Positions 1 to 9,638 of a stretch of 55,059 bases of DNA are shown here, piece by piece. Location of the stretch: positions 1-55,059 of the forward strand of contig JAKLHY010000053.1 of the NCBI GenBank assembly GCA_022709905.1. The letters are read 5' to 3'. Numbering within the stretch: the first letter of the stretch is position 1; the number at the start of each line of letters is the position of its first letter. Below the pieces are notes generated by a model that ran no database searches, was not told where the DNA came from, and worked only from the letters and a program-made list of their open reading frames with translations. Source of the stretch: Verrucomicrobiota bacterium (GTDB lineage Bacteria > Verrucomicrobiota > Verrucomicrobiia > Limisphaerales > UBA1319). Both the position numbers and the translations under genes were made by a program.

Positions 1-236
1 CAAATCTTAAGTCCGCCCATAATCCCCGCTGCGGCAAGCGCTCTCGGGCGGCGACCCTAGCTGGTTCATGGGCAGGATTACGATTTAGAGCTGAAGATTA
101 GTTCATGGTCCCAATGCGCGTTTAAAAACATCGAGGCTGACTATGAAGCGAAAAGCCTTTGAGCGTGCAAAAAAATGCAGTCAGCGCCGCCGGATCAGGC
201 CATCCAGCCTACAGGAACTTGAAAACACACCCATAA
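1..236. other. Non-coding left edge
   Basis: I see no gene, RNA or clear repeat in these bases. They lie downstream of the DUF4143 fragment, which is transcribed towards the window edge. Confidence 0.4.
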
Positions 237-686
237 TTACAGGAGCTGGCTGAGGAAGGTTTTCGCTGGAACCACAGCGGGGCGTCGGACTGAGAAACAG
301 TCGACCGGCTCGAACGGCAGGTCCATCACCACCTGAAAGGCGCGCGGCGCCTCGATTTGTTGCTGGAAATAATTCAGCGCGGGAGACAGTCTGGTGTCAC
401 TTGTTTTGACCTCGACCAGCAACCAGGGTTTGCGGTTGCGCACCACCAGAAAGTCCACCTCGCGTTTTTGCTTGTCCCGGAGATAACGCAGCTCGAAGTC
501 CCCGAAACCCAGATCGGTCCAGCCCTCGACCGCTTTGAGCAAATGGCAAGCCACGAAGTTTTCAGCCCGCGCGCCATTCTGCGCATTCCGCTGAAATCGG
601 ACAGCGATCCCACTCGATCGGCAACGCTCCCCCACCTCCCTGGCGACACGAAACGGCATGGATTTCAGAGATGCCGATATTCGCAA
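237..686 (-). pseudogene. C-terminal fragment of a DUF4143 AAA-type ATPase
   Basis: The frame encodes the conserved end of the ATPase-plus-DUF4143 family: an ENFVACHLL helix, then a nuclease-like core with REVDFLVV and LLVEVKTS, the spacing of a PD-(D/E)xK fold. It finishes with a natural-looking C-terminus. Full members have about 380-450 residues with an N-terminal P-loop ATPase. Here the ATPase and the start of DUF4143 are absent and the first 35 or so residues resemble nothing in the family. In the family these proteins are often linked to toxin-antitoxin or defence settings, but this copy is very probably dead. It begins a run of broken genes that continues to 3 kb. Confidence 0.7.
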
Positions 687-715
687 AGATTATGAGTCAA
701 CCGATGTTCCGCCGC

Positions 716-1091
716 CTAGTCCCATGAAGATATGACAAGTTTGCGGGCGTCTGATTTTTTCAGTCCGGGAGGCTTGGAGAGGAAGGCAAATGGCCTGTCG
801 CGCGCAAGGCGGCCACGCGATTCTGAACGTGGAGCTTGCCGTAGATGCTTCAGGCAGCAACGGCTTGAGGAGACGCACCAAGTCGGTTCCGGATCGGCCC
901 GGCAAGTTCATATCCACAAGAACGATCTCGGGTGTCAAGGCCAGGATGCCGGGTTCGGCTTCTTCAGCAGACACGAAGGCCCCCACGAGTTCGAGCATCG
1001 GCGAGGATTTCAACATCCCGACCAGGGCCGCAGTCTGAGCGGGATCATCTTCCACCAGCACCAAACGGATTTTTTGATCTCCCTGGGTCAT
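716..1091 (-). pseudogene. NarL/LuxR-type response regulator with internal deletion
   Basis: The reading frame opens with a normal receiver domain (IRLVLVEDDPAQ, then the phosphoacceptor region IVLVDMNLPGRSGTD) and continues to about residue 80. The sequence then jumps into another frame that encodes the end of a LuxR helix-turn-helix (SIYGKLHVQNRVAAL) and stops at 716. The second half of the receiver and the first helices of the DNA-binding domain are gone, roughly 330 bases, and the join is out of frame. It lies just downstream of a sensor kinase remnant on the same strand, so the two were probably a two-component pair. Non-functional as it stands. Confidence 0.75.
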
Positions 1092-1302
1092 GCAGGTTTT
1101 GATCTCGCAAGGTCGGTCGTCCGACCCTGTTGTTCTTCAGATGCCATCTCCATCGAGAAAAAAGGAAATCACGGCAAGACACCCTAGCTGAGGGAGGATC
1201 CGGGGGCCAGTCGCATGAACATGGGACAAACACGTGCTTGTCCCGAGCCAAAGTCTCTCGTCGCAAAGTATCGTTTCGTTGAAAACGGCGCGCATCGGCA
1301 AA

Positions 1303-2991
1303 TTACTCGATCGGTCGAGGCAAGGGGACACGGACCGAAATAATGGTGCCGCGGTGAGTCGAACTCTCGATGGATAGTGTTCCCCCCAATTGAGAGACGC
1401 GCTGACGCAAATAGGCGGTGAGATCGCTCAGCGTGTCAAAGTTGGGATCAGCCGCCCAGATGAGTTCCCCCAATTTATCAATCGCCCCTCGAGCAATTGT
1501 TGCCGGAGCATTATCCGATTGACCGGGTTTTGACAGAACGATTCGCGTCAAGTCGGCCGCCAGGTCATCATGCAGATCACGAGCCATGCGATCGCGCTCG
1601 GAAGCCAGTCGGCTGGCAATTTCGAGCCGGTGACGGCAGCGCATTTCTCGTAATCGCCATAGGATAAAGAACAGGAGAATGCCTGTTGTTGCGGCCGCCA
1701 AGGAAAAGTGGAACCACCGGGATTCCCAAAAGAATGGAGCGATGGCAAAAGCAATGCTGGAGCTATTCGTGTTCCACCGGCGATCCCGGCCGGCGACCTG
1801 AACTTCCAACCGGTAGGAACGGGGATCGAGATTTGCGTAGGAAACGATGCGTCGCGTTCCCGCATTTTGCCATTCGTTGTCGACACCTTCCAATCGGTAA
1901 CGAAAAGTGGACCGCGTGGACGCCGCGTAATTCAGGGCGGTGAATTCAATATCGAGCGATCGGCCTGAACCCGGAGGCAATCGAAAGGTTAAGTCCGCGG
2001 AGGAATCCGGACCTTGGAAATAGTCGATGGTATTGGTCCCAAAACGCAGGCGTTCAATAAAGACCCTTGGACTTGAATGGCGCCTGGGCATATTGTTGGG
2101 ATCAATCCTCACCAAACCATGGGATGTGGCAAACACAACAGACCGTCGGGGGTTTTGCATGCCGAGGGTTGGCTTCCATGGTGAGTCGCGGCGGCTAAGA
2201 GACCATCATCCTGATCGAATGAGAGATACGCCACTCTCTGAGACTGTCCGGTGGCAACGGCCGTCAACTCGCTTCGAGTCACGCAAAAAAATGCCATCCT
2301 CGCTCCCTATCCATAGATTCTCCAAATCATCTTCCAGAACTTGATGGATACGGCTGTTGGGAAATCCATACTGGCTCATATTAACAGCCAATTGAGGATT
2401 CCCCCGCTCAACTTCTGCAGCTTGAAGGCGGCATAGGCCGAGGCTGGTGCCAATCCAAAGCGTTCCTTCCGCGTCCTCATGCAACGCTTCGACTTGATGG
2501 CTTGCCATGCCTTGATTTGTGGTCAGGACGCTAATTTGATCATTCCGCAAGCGCATAAGCCCGATGTTCCAAGTGCCGATCCATAAAACGCCTTGCCGAT
2601 CCTCGCGCAGAACCCGAACATCGCATGCTGGAAATGGGTAATGCACGGGGATGGGGGCATCCGCCGTACGATCCGCATCGATCAAAGACTGAGGCAGGGG
2701 GTTGGTCCATGCCATCGGAAGTTGCGAGAGACCAGTCGGGAACCGATTCAGAACAGCGTAGCTGTCTGCCTTGGTTGCGGTGGATCCTTCGAAAATCCAT
2801 ACGAACGGCCGATCATGGTAGTACCCGGGCTGTGGCAGTGTGACTGAAGAATGAAGCGTGTTAGAGGGTGGATCGGGCACAAAACACGATAAACCATAAC
2901 GACAGACAACTTCTTGGCATACTGTGGGTTTGGTCAATCCTGGTAACGAACTCGATTGGCGGGGTAAAGCGAAAAACCACCATAAAAACAC
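1303..2991 (-). pseudogene. Two-component sensor kinase remnant (Reg_prop/Y_Y_Y/HisKA_3)
   Basis: Three frames joined end to end encode the tail of a hybrid-family sensor. The first has beta-propeller repeats (GVLWIGTWNIGLMRL, GTLWIGTSLGLCRL). A Y_Y_Y domain (FRYRLEGVDNEW), one membrane segment (about 1640-1710) and a HisKA_3 dimerisation helix (MARDLHDDLAADLTRI) follow. Frame changes fall near 2285, at a run of seven A, and near 2150. After LTAYLRQ the protein jumps to the last strands of the HATPase domain (RVSQLGGTLSIES), so the N, G1 and G2 boxes are missing, about 300 bases. The N-terminal propeller is also shorter than usual. The protein could not bind ATP. Its neighbour at 716-1091 is probably the former partner. 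Confidence 0.75.
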
Positions 2992-3025
2992 TTGAACGCC
3001 ATGAGATTGGTCTCATTCTTTCGAT

Positions 3026-4120
3026 GTGAAGGGTGTTCAGGCGGTTCTATTATGCGGGATTCTCTTGAGCGGATGCCTTGCCGGCTGCAAGCCGGCGGTT
3101 TCCAGGCCGGCCGCTCCAGTGATCGTCCGATATTTTGCGGCTATTCCCTTTCATCCGGAACAATGGTCGCCACAATCCGGTTATATCGGCCAGGTGCGCG
3201 GCGACAGCGAAACGGATCTGAGTTTCAAGCTCGGGGGCATCCTGGACCTGATTGGCCCCGACAAGACCCAGGATTGGCGTGAGGGCGCCACAGTAACCAA
3301 CGGCCAACTGCTCGTCCAATTGGCGCAATCCGATTTCACCAACAACCTGCTAGCCATTCGGGCCAAGGTCGAACTCGAACGTAAGCTCCATGAACGAAGC
3401 GTCAAACTCCTCGAGACCAAAGTAATTTCCCCCCAGGAATACGACATCATCGAAGCCAATTGGAAGGCCTCGGAGGCAGACTTGGCCAAGGCGGAACAGG
3501 CCTTGCGGGACTCGCAGTTGCGAGCGCCCTACACCGGGACACTTCTGGCTCGACTGGTCAACGTCGGCGAAACGATCGCCGCTGGCCAGGTGGTGTTGCG
3601 GGTGGCGGACCTCAGGCAAATGTCGGTCGAACTGGGCGTCCCCGATCGGTTGGTCGAAGTCGTTTCCCAATTGCGCGAACAAGAACAAGTCATTCCCGTC
3701 AGAATCTCGGCTCTGGGCGAGCGCACGTTCGAAGGCCGGATCACGGAAGTGGGAGTCGCGGCGCGGGACGGCGCCCGCCTGTTTCGGGTCACCATAAAAA
3801 TCCCTAACCCGGAAGGGAGGATCAAATCAGGAATGACCGCCTCGGTCTCGTTCACTCCCCAGGCGGATACGACCGCATCGACGGTGCTGGTTCCGCTGTC
3901 GGCGCTGGTGGCCTCCAACCGCCCGGGCTCAACCAACCTGGCGGTCTTTGTCCTGGAATCCGGAGACAGTGTCCGGGAACAGGAGGTGCTGACCGACGAT
4001 ATCGTCCGGAACTCCGTGGTCATCACCCAAGGCCTTAAGGCGGGGGAAAAAGTGGTCTGCGTGGGCGCGAGCAGTCTTTACGATGGGGCACGGGTGGACG
4101 CCCGACTCATGGACGACTAG
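3026..4120 (+). CDS. RND efflux periplasmic adaptor (membrane fusion protein)
   Basis: This is an adaptor that would link an inner-membrane RND pump to an outer-membrane channel. The N-terminus is a lipoprotein signal with two possible lipobox cysteines (LLSGC at residue 17, CLAGC at 21). A first lipoyl/barrel-sandwich half, a short alpha-hairpin (about residues 115-160), the second lipoyl half (RAPYTGTLLARLVNVGE) and a beta-barrel domain (RITEVGVAARDGARLFRVTI) follow. The length of 364 residues is normal. The start is a GTG chosen because it precedes the signal sequence directly; no strong ribosome site is visible. The stop codon lies at the edge of a possible repeat element. The permease gene follows 254 bases later; no TolC-like gene is present. 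Confidence 0.88.
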   Translation: MKGVQAVLLCGILLSGCLAGCKPAVSRPAAPVIVRYFAAIPFHPEQWSPQSGYIGQVRGDSETDLSFKLGGILDLIGPDKTQDWREGATVTNGQLLVQLAQSDFTNNLLAIRAKVELERKLHERSVKLLETKVISPQEYDIIEANWKASEADLAKAEQALRDSQLRAPYTGTLLARLVNVGETIAAGQVVLRVADLRQMSVELGVPDRLVEVVSQLREQEQVIPVRISALGERTFEGRITEVGVAARDGARLFRVTIKIPNPEGRIKSGMTASVSFTPQADTTASTVLVPLSALVASNRPGSTNLAVFVLESGDSVREQEVLTDDIVRNSVVITQGLKAGEKVVCVGASSLYDGARVDARLMDD

Positions 4121-4337
4121 TGTGGTGTTTGCGAAATACGATGCATTCTGCGGCCAGGAGTTTTGGTCAGGAGCGAGGATGATCCCCGGATTTGCCGCAT
4201 GGCGTCGGACTACCGGTTGAAGGGGATGTCTGCGGATCATCCTTGCTGTGCCAAACCGCCGCGCAGTTGAGAAAAATTCAGGAATGATTAAAGGTCAGTT
4301 GAAAAAAGTTCCGGAATCATTTGAACAGATCCTTAGG
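4118..4337. repeat. Possible diverged copy of the TIR element, with internal repeats
   Basis: The right edge, read on the minus strand from about 4334, begins TAAGGATCTGTTCAAATGAT and closely resembles the right end of the element at 30079-30354. The left edge (CTAGTGTGGTGTTTGCG) overlaps the adaptor stop codon and is only loosely similar to the other ends. Inside are a 10-bp inverted repeat (AGGATGATCC and GGATCATCCT) and two imperfect 26-bp direct repeats starting at 4264 and 4296 (about 22 of 26 identical). The alternative is an ordinary regulatory region for the pump gene. Confidence 0.4.
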
Positions 4338-4374
4338 GTCTGACAGTTTTTGATGCGAAGAAGGTCAGTGATCG

Positions 4375-7300
4375 ATGGACCCGTCCTTGAATCCAAGCAG
4401 ACAACCTGATCCTCCTCACGGGGGTGGAATCGCCCGATTCTTTGTGGAACACCGCGAGGTGAGCTGGGCCCTGTTGCTGGCGGTGCTTTGCTGGGGATGG
4501 TTTTCTTTCACTCGGCTCGGCCAGCAAGAAGATCCAAAAATCCCAGAACGCCGGGCCCTGTTGGTCACCGCTTTCCCGGGGGCTACCGCGGCCAAAGTGG
4601 AACAGTTGGTCACCCGCAAACTGGAAAAGAAAGTGTCCGAGCTTTCGTCGCTGGACGAAATCACCTCCGAATCCCGGGCCGGAGTATCGATCATCCACGT
4701 TACCCTGCGTTTTGATACGACTCAGAAAGTCGAGCAGGAATGGGACAAACTCCGGGCCAAGCTGAGTGAAGTCGATTTGCCTACCGGCTGTCTCGCCCCG
4801 GCTCTGGACACCGATTTCGGCAATACCATCACCCTGCTCTACGCCATCACCAGTCCGATGAGCAGTGACGCGGAGTGCCGCGTCCGCGCCCATTTGCTCG
4901 GATCCAGGCTTCAACAGCATCGGCGGCAAAAATCGATCCCGGGGGACGGACGCGCCGCGATAGCGGTATTTTTCCCTGCCGATGTCGCGCCGGCCTACTT
5001 GGATCTTGCGTCGAAGCAATTTGCCGACTACCTCAACCATCAAGGCGTGGCGGAGGATACCCATCTGCTATCGGGAGCGGCCTTTCGGATGGTGGAATTT
5101 GCGACATCCGCCAACCGGGAGCGGCTCAAGTCGGCCTATGATCGCTTCGTAACCTCGGTGTCCACATCGGAAGGCCAGATGCATCCCGACGTGAGCGCGC
5201 CCATCATTCTGATCGGCGACGACGATCCCCTGCCCCAAATCCAACAGGCCCGGCAGGCCCGATACAGTTATCGAGAGCTTGAAAAAACCGCGGAGAAGGT
5301 CGAAGACACCCTCAAGCAGGCGCCGAGCGTCGGCCGTGTGCGTCAAATCGGCGTGGTGAAGGAAACCGTCTATCTCCTGTTCTCCCTGGCCACAATCAAC
5401 GGTTACGACCTGTCCGCAAATGCCGTCATGAACGCCATCGCGTCCCGCAATGCCTTAATTCCCAGCGGGACTTTCCGCACCCAAGGACAGAATTTCCCTG
5501 TGCAGCTCTCCGGCGAGTTTAAAAACGAAACCGAGCTTATGTCCGCCATCGTCGGTCTCACAAGCAATGGACCGGTTTATCTCCGGGACCTTTTCGAAGT
5601 CCGGCGCGGTTATGAGAATCCGATTCCCTATGCGGTCGACCTCCTCAAGAGGTCCAAGCCCGATGGCCATCTGAACACTTACCGATCGGTCCTTGTCTCG
5701 GTGGAAATGAAGGAGGGCCAAAACATTAGCCGTTTCGATCGCCAAGTTCGGGCGGCCCTCGAGGCCATGCACGGTTCCATGGCGGATGGCATCGAGGTTA
5801 TTCCGGTCTCGGACCAGCCCCGGGCAGTCACGCAACGGTTGATAACATTCTACAGCTGCTTTCTCGAGGCTGTGGGGATTGTCGTCCTGGTGTGCCTGTT
5901 TCTGATGGACTGGCGTGCCGCCCTCGTGGTGGCCGCCGCGATCCCCCTGACGGTGGCCTTAACCCTGGTGGGCATGCAGTTGTTTTCAATCCCGCTTCAG
6001 CAGATTTCCATTGCCTCGATGATCCTTGCCTTGGGCATGCTGGTGGATGATCCGGTGGTGGCGTCCGATGGAATCAACCGGGAGATGGCGCACGGGCAGG
6101 CCCGGGGCGTAGCGGCCTGGTTGGGTCCCTATCGCCTGCGGCGCCCCATTCTCTATGCGACGGTCATCAACATCGCGGCCTTTCTGCCGTTGGTGCTTTT
6201 GCCTGACGACAAGGGAGCCTTCATCTTTTCGCTGCCCATGGTGGTCACCCTGGCGTTGGCATCCTCCCGAGTCGTCTCCATGACTTTTGTGCCATTGCTT
6301 GGTTATCACCTCCTCAAGGGACAGAAAGGATTCGAGACGGGAGGCGAAGTCCGGTCCTGCCTGCTGTTTTCGTGGGTTGACCGTTTCCTGGTTGGATTAC
6401 TCCCCCGTTATCGGCGATTGCTGGAGTGGAGCTTGGAACATCCCTGGCGTGGGATTGGCGGCGCCTACGGCGCCCTGGCGCTCAGTCTTTTCCTGATCCC
6501 CTTCCTCGGTCAGCAGTTCTTTCCGCCGGCCGAACGAAACCAGATGCTCATCGATGTCGAACTCCCTGAATCAGCTTCTCTCGGCCAAACCCGGGCTGTC
6601 TGCGACGAAATTGCACGCCTGCTGCGGACCTGTCCGCAGATCGAGACCGCGGCGGTTTTCACGGGGGGCACCGCGCCCCGGTTTTACTACAACGTGGAGC
6701 CCAAAGAACCCGCCAATCATCTGGCTCAAATCTTAATCAATACGCGGCGCGCGGACGATGTCGTTCCGCTGCTCGTTCACTTGCGTCACGAACTGGACAG
6801 AACCATCGTCGGGGCGCGCTGCATCTGCAAACAACTGGAACAAGGCCCCCCGGTGAACGCCCCCATTCAGATTCGATTGAGCGGCGACAACCTGACAACC
6901 CTCCGCAACCTGGCGGATCAGGTTGCCACCGCGCTGCGAGAGGCCAACGCGTATCATGTCCACGACGACCTCGGACGGCAGCTGCCCTCCTTGGAGATCC
7001 GGATCGATCAGGAGCGCGCCAATGTCCTGGGCATTGATAATTCGCTGGTTGGCCAGATCACCCAGGCGGCCTTCTCGGGTCTACAGGTCACCGAACTGCG
7101 CGAGGAAGACCATCTGATTCCCGTGGTCATTCGATTGCGCGTGGAAGAACGAAATGAGGCGGAAAAACTGCGCACCTTTTATGTCGAGTCTCTGTTGCCT
7201 TCGAACCGGCACCAACCCATTCCACTGGCCAGTTTCGCCGATGTTCGGATCCGGCCGGAATTCGCCACCATTGCGCACTATGATCAGCTGCGAACAGTGA

Positions 7301-7962
7301 CCGTCAAAGCCTACGCGCATGTGGGCGAGCTTGCGGCCACGACCCTGGATCGGGCGCGGGATGCCCTTATGGCGATACGCCTGCCGCCAGGATACCGTCT
7401 CGAGATTGCCGGCGAAGCCAAGGAACTGCAACAGAGCCAGCGGGAAATGGGATGGGTCATGGCGGTTTCTCTCGGGCTGATTGCCCTCGCCATGGTTGCC
7501 CAGTTCTACTCGGTGATTAAGTCTCTTGTCGTCATGCTTACCGTTCCTCTCGGATTAATCGGGGCATTCATCGGACTGGCCCTGACGCAATCGGCCCTCG
7601 GGTTCATGGCCCTGCTGGGTATTGTCAGCCTCGCGGGTGTGATCGTCAGTCATATTATTGTTCTCTCGGATTTTATCGAGGAAGCCCGCCGGGACGGCAT
7701 GGAACTGAAGCAGGCGCTGATCCAGGCTGGCCTGGTACGCTTGAGGGCGGTGCTGGTCACGGTGCTGGCCACCGTGGGCGGTCTGATCCCCCTGGCCCTC
7801 AAAGGCGGTGAACTCTGGAGACCTTTGACCGCCGTCCATATCTTCGGTCTCCTCCTCGCCACCGGTCTCACCCTTGTGGTCCTCCCCCTGCTCTATTCCG
7901 TCTTCTGCGCGAAACAGCGCGGCAGGCCAGAAGCTCGATCGTCCTCGTCCTACGCCGCGTGA
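4375..7962 (+). CDS. RND-family multidrug/heavy-metal efflux permease
   Basis: This is an inner-membrane proton-driven efflux pump of the AcrB/HAE type. It has an N-terminal membrane helix (residues 26-44), the PN1/PC1 porter region with the phrase AFPGATAAKVEQLVTRKLE, a central block of helices, a second porter half from about residue 730, and C-terminal helices from about 1020. The helix-4 aspartate pair is present in MLVDDPVVASD (D558, D559). The helix-10 position that is lysine in AcrB reads GVIVSHIIVLSD here (serine near residue 1092), so the proton relay differs from AcrB. At 1195 residues it is longer than the usual 1030-1070. It is probably co-expressed with the adaptor upstream. Substrate unknown. 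Confidence 0.9.
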   Translation: MDPSLNPSRQPDPPHGGGIARFFVEHREVSWALLLAVLCWGWFSFTRLGQQEDPKIPERRALLVTAFPGATAAKVEQLVTRKLEKKVSELSSLDEITSESRAGVSIIHVTLRFDTTQKVEQEWDKLRAKLSEVDLPTGCLAPALDTDFGNTITLLYAITSPMSSDAECRVRAHLLGSRLQQHRRQKSIPGDGRAAIAVFFPADVAPAYLDLASKQFADYLNHQGVAEDTHLLSGAAFRMVEFATSANRERLKSAYDRFVTSVSTSEGQMHPDVSAPIILIGDDDPLPQIQQARQARYSYRELEKTAEKVEDTLKQAPSVGRVRQIGVVKETVYLLFSLATINGYDLSANAVMNAIASRNALIPSGTFRTQGQNFPVQLSGEFKNETELMSAIVGLTSNGPVYLRDLFEVRRGYENPIPYAVDLLKRSKPDGHLNTYRSVLVSVEMKEGQNISRFDRQVRAALEAMHGSMADGIEVIPVSDQPRAVTQRLITFYSCFLEAVGIVVLVCLFLMDWRAALVVAAAIPLTVALTLVGMQLFSIPLQQISIASMILALGMLVDDPVVASDGINREMAHGQARGVAAWLGPYRLRRPILYATVINIAAFLPLVLLPDDKGAFIFSLPMVVTLALASSRVVSMTFVPLLGYHLLKGQKGFETGGEVRSCLLFSWVDRFLVGLLPRYRRLLEWSLEHPWRGIGGAYGALALSLFLIPFLGQQFFPPAERNQMLIDVELPESASLGQTRAVCDEIARLLRTCPQIETAAVFTGGTAPRFYYNVEPKEPANHLAQILINTRRADDVVPLLVHLRHELDRTIVGARCICKQLEQGPPVNAPIQIRLSGDNLTTLRNLADQVATALREANAYHVHDDLGRQLPSLEIRIDQERANVLGIDNSLVGQITQAAFSGLQVTELREEDHLIPVVIRLRVEERNEAEKLRTFYVESLLPSNRHQPIPLASFADVRIRPEFATIAHYDQLRTVTVKAYAHVGELAATTLDRARDALMAIRLPPGYRLEIAGEAKELQQSQREMGWVMAVSLGLIALAMVAQFYSVIKSLVVMLTVPLGLIGAFIGLALTQSALGFMALLGIVSLAGVIVSHIIVLSDFIEEARRDGMELKQALIQAGLVRLRAVLVTVLATVGGLIPLALKGGELWRPLTAVHIFGLLLATGLTLVVLPLLYSVFCAKQRGRPEARSSSSYAA

Positions 7963-8024
7963 GGGCACGCGGCCGGCCTACAGGGAACGCGCAGCGTGTT
8001 TTGATAGGGACCGCCCGGCCTTAA

Positions 8025-8117
8025 GGTAGGGCAGGACCGCCGGGGCCAGCCGGGCTTGTTTGAGGCGTCCCGTTCCCGAGTGCCTCTGTCCGGCGCGCCC
8101 AGCGGTCGCGCCCTACC
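8025..8117. repeat. Short inverted-repeat element between convergent genes
   Basis: A 93-bp unit is bounded by GGTAGGGCAGGACCGCCGGG and the inverse of GGTAGGGCGCGACCGCTGGG (17 of 20 matching). It sits between the stops of the RND permease and the DUF1080 gene, where such a hairpin could end transcription from both sides, although there is no T-run. The sequence style resembles dispersed intergenic palindromes; no other copy is in this window. Confidence 0.6.
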
Positions 8118-8146
8118 CACGGTGACTCATTTCCTCGTCTCTGCTC

Positions 8147-9544
8147 TCAGAGATCGCGTATGAAGATATTGGCAAACTCGATCGGGTCGCCATGATGTTG
8201 GAGCGCGATTGGCCCTCGGGCGGGCACTCCGGGCAGCTGGGCATTATCAATCACCGTTTCGCCGTTCAGAACAACCCTCAGACGATCGCCCCGCATCGTG
8301 ATGATAAACCGGTTCCACTGGCCAATCGGTTTGTCGGCCTTCTTCTTCGGGGTTGCTCCCGCGCGAATTTCCGGCGGCAGACTCTTGTCGGTGCGATACC
8401 CGTAGATCTCCCCCGAACCGGCGGGCCAGCACCAGATGTTCACCTGGCTCTTGCTGCTGCCCCGCAGGTAAATGCCGCTGTCGCCCGCATCAGGCGCCTC
8501 TTCTACCTTCGGCTGGCCATTGGCATCGCTCGCTTCATCCCCGGTCGGGAGAATGACCGGATGAAGGCTCTTGACGGGCTCCCGCTTCCAACGCCAGTCG
8601 CAGATCAAAACGAAATCCCCATACTCCCGTTCCGTCCACAGATTCTTGTCTTCGGCCTCGCTTTGACCATCGTAGGCCAGAATCCAGTCTTTCGGCTGCC
8701 AGTGCCCCTGATGGCCGGGCTGCATTTTCCATCCCCGCAGGTCTACGCCGTTATAAAGCAAGGTATAACCTTCCGCCAGGTTCGCCGTTTCCTCGGGTCG
8801 CGGTTGCGTGGAAGGCAATTCGCGGATTCGCAGGTTGCGGAAATGGCATTCTGAACCTTCCGATTCCAGGCAGAGATAGCCTTTCCGAGGACTGCAGTCC
8901 TTGCCGACCGTGACCTCTTGGCCATTCACGCTCAAGCGCACGACACCCCGGTTGGCAACCAGACGATAGTGATTCCACTCGGGCGAGTTTTTCGATCGAT
9001 CCTCCGATGGAAAACTCCGAGCGCCTGTTTTCGAAACGCGGCCGGCGGGAGTCATTTTGGCGCCATTGACCGGGAAGACGTCTCCGTGCGTGGTGTACCA
9101 TTCGTTTTTTCCGGCGATATTGAAGCCGTTATCGAGGACCTGGACTTCGATTCCACGCGGGAACGGCGTGCCAGGCGGAGGCAACGGATCGCTCCAAAGG
9201 AAGACTCCCGCATTGCCGCCGGGCTTCAAATGCCGCCATTCCAATTCCAGTTCGAAATTTTCGTACTGCCGATCGGTGCGAAGCATGCCGGTGGGAATTC
9301 CTGTCGAGACGATGACTCCCTCTCGAACGCTGAAGGTATCCGGCGCCACATTCAGCGGCGCCCAACCGGTCAAATCCTTGCCGTTGAACAGCGAACGCCA
9401 GCCGTCCGCGGATTCCGATGCGAGTTCCGCCCCTTGGCAGGCGTGAGCAACCAGGAGAAGGGTCAGGCACGCCAAAAGACCGCCGACGGATAACGCGAAT
9501 GATAAAAAAACAGACCGACGCTTGAGTATTGCAGTTGAAACCAT
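8147..9544 (-). CDS. Secreted two-domain DUF1080 protein (3-keto-disaccharide hydrolase family)
   Basis: The signal peptide (about residues 1-38, hydrophobic core ALSVGGLLACLTLLLVA) is followed by two tandem jelly-roll DUF1080 domains. The first (about 45-245) opens with GWRSLFNGKDLTGW, the second (about 260-465) with YTLLYNGVDLRGW. The second contains NLWTEREYGDFVLICDWRW and QVNIWCWPAGSGEIYG, nearly the same as the single-domain protein at 29199-29957, so the two are related by duplication. Enzymes of this family hydrolyse 3-keto-glycosides made by Gfo/Idh/MocA dehydrogenases. It acts outside the cytoplasm. It diverges from the large surface protein that begins at 9639. Confidence 0.87.
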   Translation of the reverse strand: MVSTAILKRRSVFLSFALSVGGLLACLTLLLVAHACQGAELASESADGWRSLFNGKDLTGWAPLNVAPDTFSVREGVIVSTGIPTGMLRTDRQYENFELELEWRHLKPGGNAGVFLWSDPLPPPGTPFPRGIEVQVLDNGFNIAGKNEWYTTHGDVFPVNGAKMTPAGRVSKTGARSFPSEDRSKNSPEWNHYRLVANRGVVRLSVNGQEVTVGKDCSPRKGYLCLESEGSECHFRNLRIRELPSTQPRPEETANLAEGYTLLYNGVDLRGWKMQPGHQGHWQPKDWILAYDGQSEAEDKNLWTEREYGDFVLICDWRWKREPVKSLHPVILPTGDEASDANGQPKVEEAPDAGDSGIYLRGSSKSQVNIWCWPAGSGEIYGYRTDKSLPPEIRAGATPKKKADKPIGQWNRFIITMRGDRLRVVLNGETVIDNAQLPGVPARGPIALQHHGDPIEFANIFIRDL

Positions 9545-9638
9545 AAAAGAACTCTGTTAAACGGTATTCATCCCGAAACAACTAACAGCCGGCCTCTTTG
9601 GCATGAGGCTGTGCTGTGTCCAAACACACAAAAACTCT

